A stretch of DNA of 7,351 bases from contig PBHZ01000013.1 in the NCBI GenBank assembly GCA_002719615.1, positions 16,318 through 23,668 of the forward strand, given 5' to 3'. This DNA is from Methanobacteriota archaeon (GTDB lineage Archaea; Thermoplasmatota; Poseidoniia; Poseidoniales; Thalassarchaeaceae). The notes beneath the pieces were generated by a model that ran no database searches, was not told the origin of the DNA, and saw only the letters and a program-made list of their open reading frames with translations. Shown here in pieces: positions 6,473-7,351 of the stretch. The translations under genes and the position numbers were made by a program. Position 1 is the first letter of the stretch; the number at the start of each line of letters is the position of its first letter.

Positions 6473-7351
6473 TTCTTCTTCCGAAGCGACACCATCTTCC
6501 ATTTTCCTTAGATTATTAGCACCTACTGCTATTAATGCTAAGCCACCTACGTACATGGCAGCAGAAACATATGATATTACTCTAACAGGTTCTAACTCCG
6601 TATCTCCAGAGCCTCCGAAATCCGTCCAGAAAAATGGACCCATATGATCGAGAACTTTACCCTTGAATATACGCGCATCATCATCTGAAATTTCACTAAA
6701 AGTATGTATCTCAAAAACCGACTTTGTTGTTTCTGCTCCAAAGTCAGGATTCAAACTACCTGGTCCTCTATAGTCGAAATAGAATGTCGATATTCCTTTT
6801 CCATACATTGCGACATTTGTAACTGGTTCTACTTTAATATCAACTTCTGAGCCGAAATATACTGGCAAAGCTCCTGGCATTGCATCTACAAAAGTCCCAC
6901 TTCCAATTAACTTTCCTTGAATCTGGTTTTCTGCAGGATCGAGAGAAATCTTATGTTCTATCATTGGAATTTCTTTGTAAGTAACTTCTTCACCTACTAC
7001 GGTTTCAGCCACAGAATATCCAGCAAGATTTACACTAAATGGGTCATCAGCATCTGCTATTCCTCCGATTGTTCCTGCCCAAACAGTATTCGAATTTCCA
7101 ACGTTATCAGTCAATAAACTAAGTGATAATAATTCATTGTGCGGGGCTCTCCATGGCAAGTGTTCTGTCATACCATAGACTTCATTGGGTTCACAAGGTA
7201 CATCATATGTAGCCACACCATCTGAGTCTAATTTGAAGTCGCACAATCCATCTCCATCTGAGTTAATATATCCTCTTTGTATTCCGTGTTCCATATTGTC
7301 GGCATTATTCGATCCCGTTCCAGTGCTAATCATATAGACAGTAAAATCTCC
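6470..7351 (-). CDS. Exported protein with C-terminal transmembrane anchor, unknown function, 5' end outside the window
   Basis: I do not recognise this family. The frame has an ATG at 7333, but it stays open to the window edge (codons for GDFTVY precede that Met), so the true start and any signal peptide or first membrane helix are probably beyond 7351. From Met7333 there are 287 residues. The N-terminal part has a Ca-binding-like acidic stretch (NSDGDGLCDFKLDSDG) and two cysteines that could pair (GLCDF and DVPCEP). A beta-rich acidic body follows. Near the C-terminus one hydrophobic helix (about 250-272) precedes NNLRKMEDG and an acidic EEE tail. The basic residues just after the helix suggest the tail is cytoplasmic and the body outside. 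It is followed 31 bp later on the same strand by the membrane acyltransferase gene. A membrane-anchored surface protein is all that can be inferred. Confidence 0.75.
   Translation of the reverse strand, partial: GDFTVYMISTGTGSNNADNMEHGIQRGYINSDGDGLCDFKLDSDGVATYDVPCEPNEVYGMTEHLPWRAPHNELLSLSLLTDNVGNSNTVWAGTIGGIADADDPFSVNLAGYSVAETVVGEEVTYKEIPMIEHKISLDPAENQIQGKLIGSGTFVDAMPGALPVYFGSEVDIKVEPVTNVAMYGKGISTFYFDYRGPGSLNPDFGAETTKSVFEIHTFSEISDDDARIFKGKVLDHMGPFFWTDFGGSGDTELEPVRVISYVSAAMYVGGLALIAVGANNLRKMEDGVASEEE

Overview
The window looks like a chromosomal piece of a low-GC marine planktonic euryarchaeon, most likely Marine Group II (Candidatus Poseidoniales) or a relative. This rests on inference, not on a marker gene. 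The clues are an AT-rich, gene-dense layout; an archaeal-looking serine hydroxymethyltransferase; A/T-rich TATA-like boxes about 25 bp upstream of start codons, suggesting leaderless transcripts; a lipoprotein signal of the 'SSGCTG' kind followed by an Asp/Asn/Cys-rich linker; and exported proteins rich in N-x-S/T sequons.

Layout. Positions 40-1317 (+) encode a complete glyA. After 44 bp, positions 1362-5360 (+) encode a 1332-residue lipid-anchored surface protein. Its domains in order are lipoprotein signal, Cys-rich linker, five Ig-like repeats of about 88 residues, a GATase1-like domain, an M60/enhancin-type zinc metallopeptidase with an intact HELGH...E site, and a C-terminal fibronectin-III-like domain. 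Convergent to it, only 7 bp away, positions 5368-6438 (-) encode a polytopic membrane acyltransferase-like protein. Upstream of that on the minus strand, positions 6470-7351 (-) hold the 3' part of a gene for an exported protein with one C-terminal membrane anchor; its reading frame stays open to the window edge. There is no RNA gene, CRISPR array, insertion sequence or gene-free stretch above 50 bp.

How the genes relate. glyA is housekeeping one-carbon/serine-glycine metabolism. The other three genes concern the cell envelope. The standout is the giant lipoprotein: its GATase1-like plus M60 core matches the order seen in animal TCAF/FAM115 proteins and their bacterial M60-like relatives, which include mucin and glycoprotein peptidases. 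It is here apparently displayed outside an archaeal cell on an Ig-like stalk, which suggests attack on glycosylated proteins of other organisms. The convergent acyltransferase could modify surface glycans, but proximity is the only link between the two.
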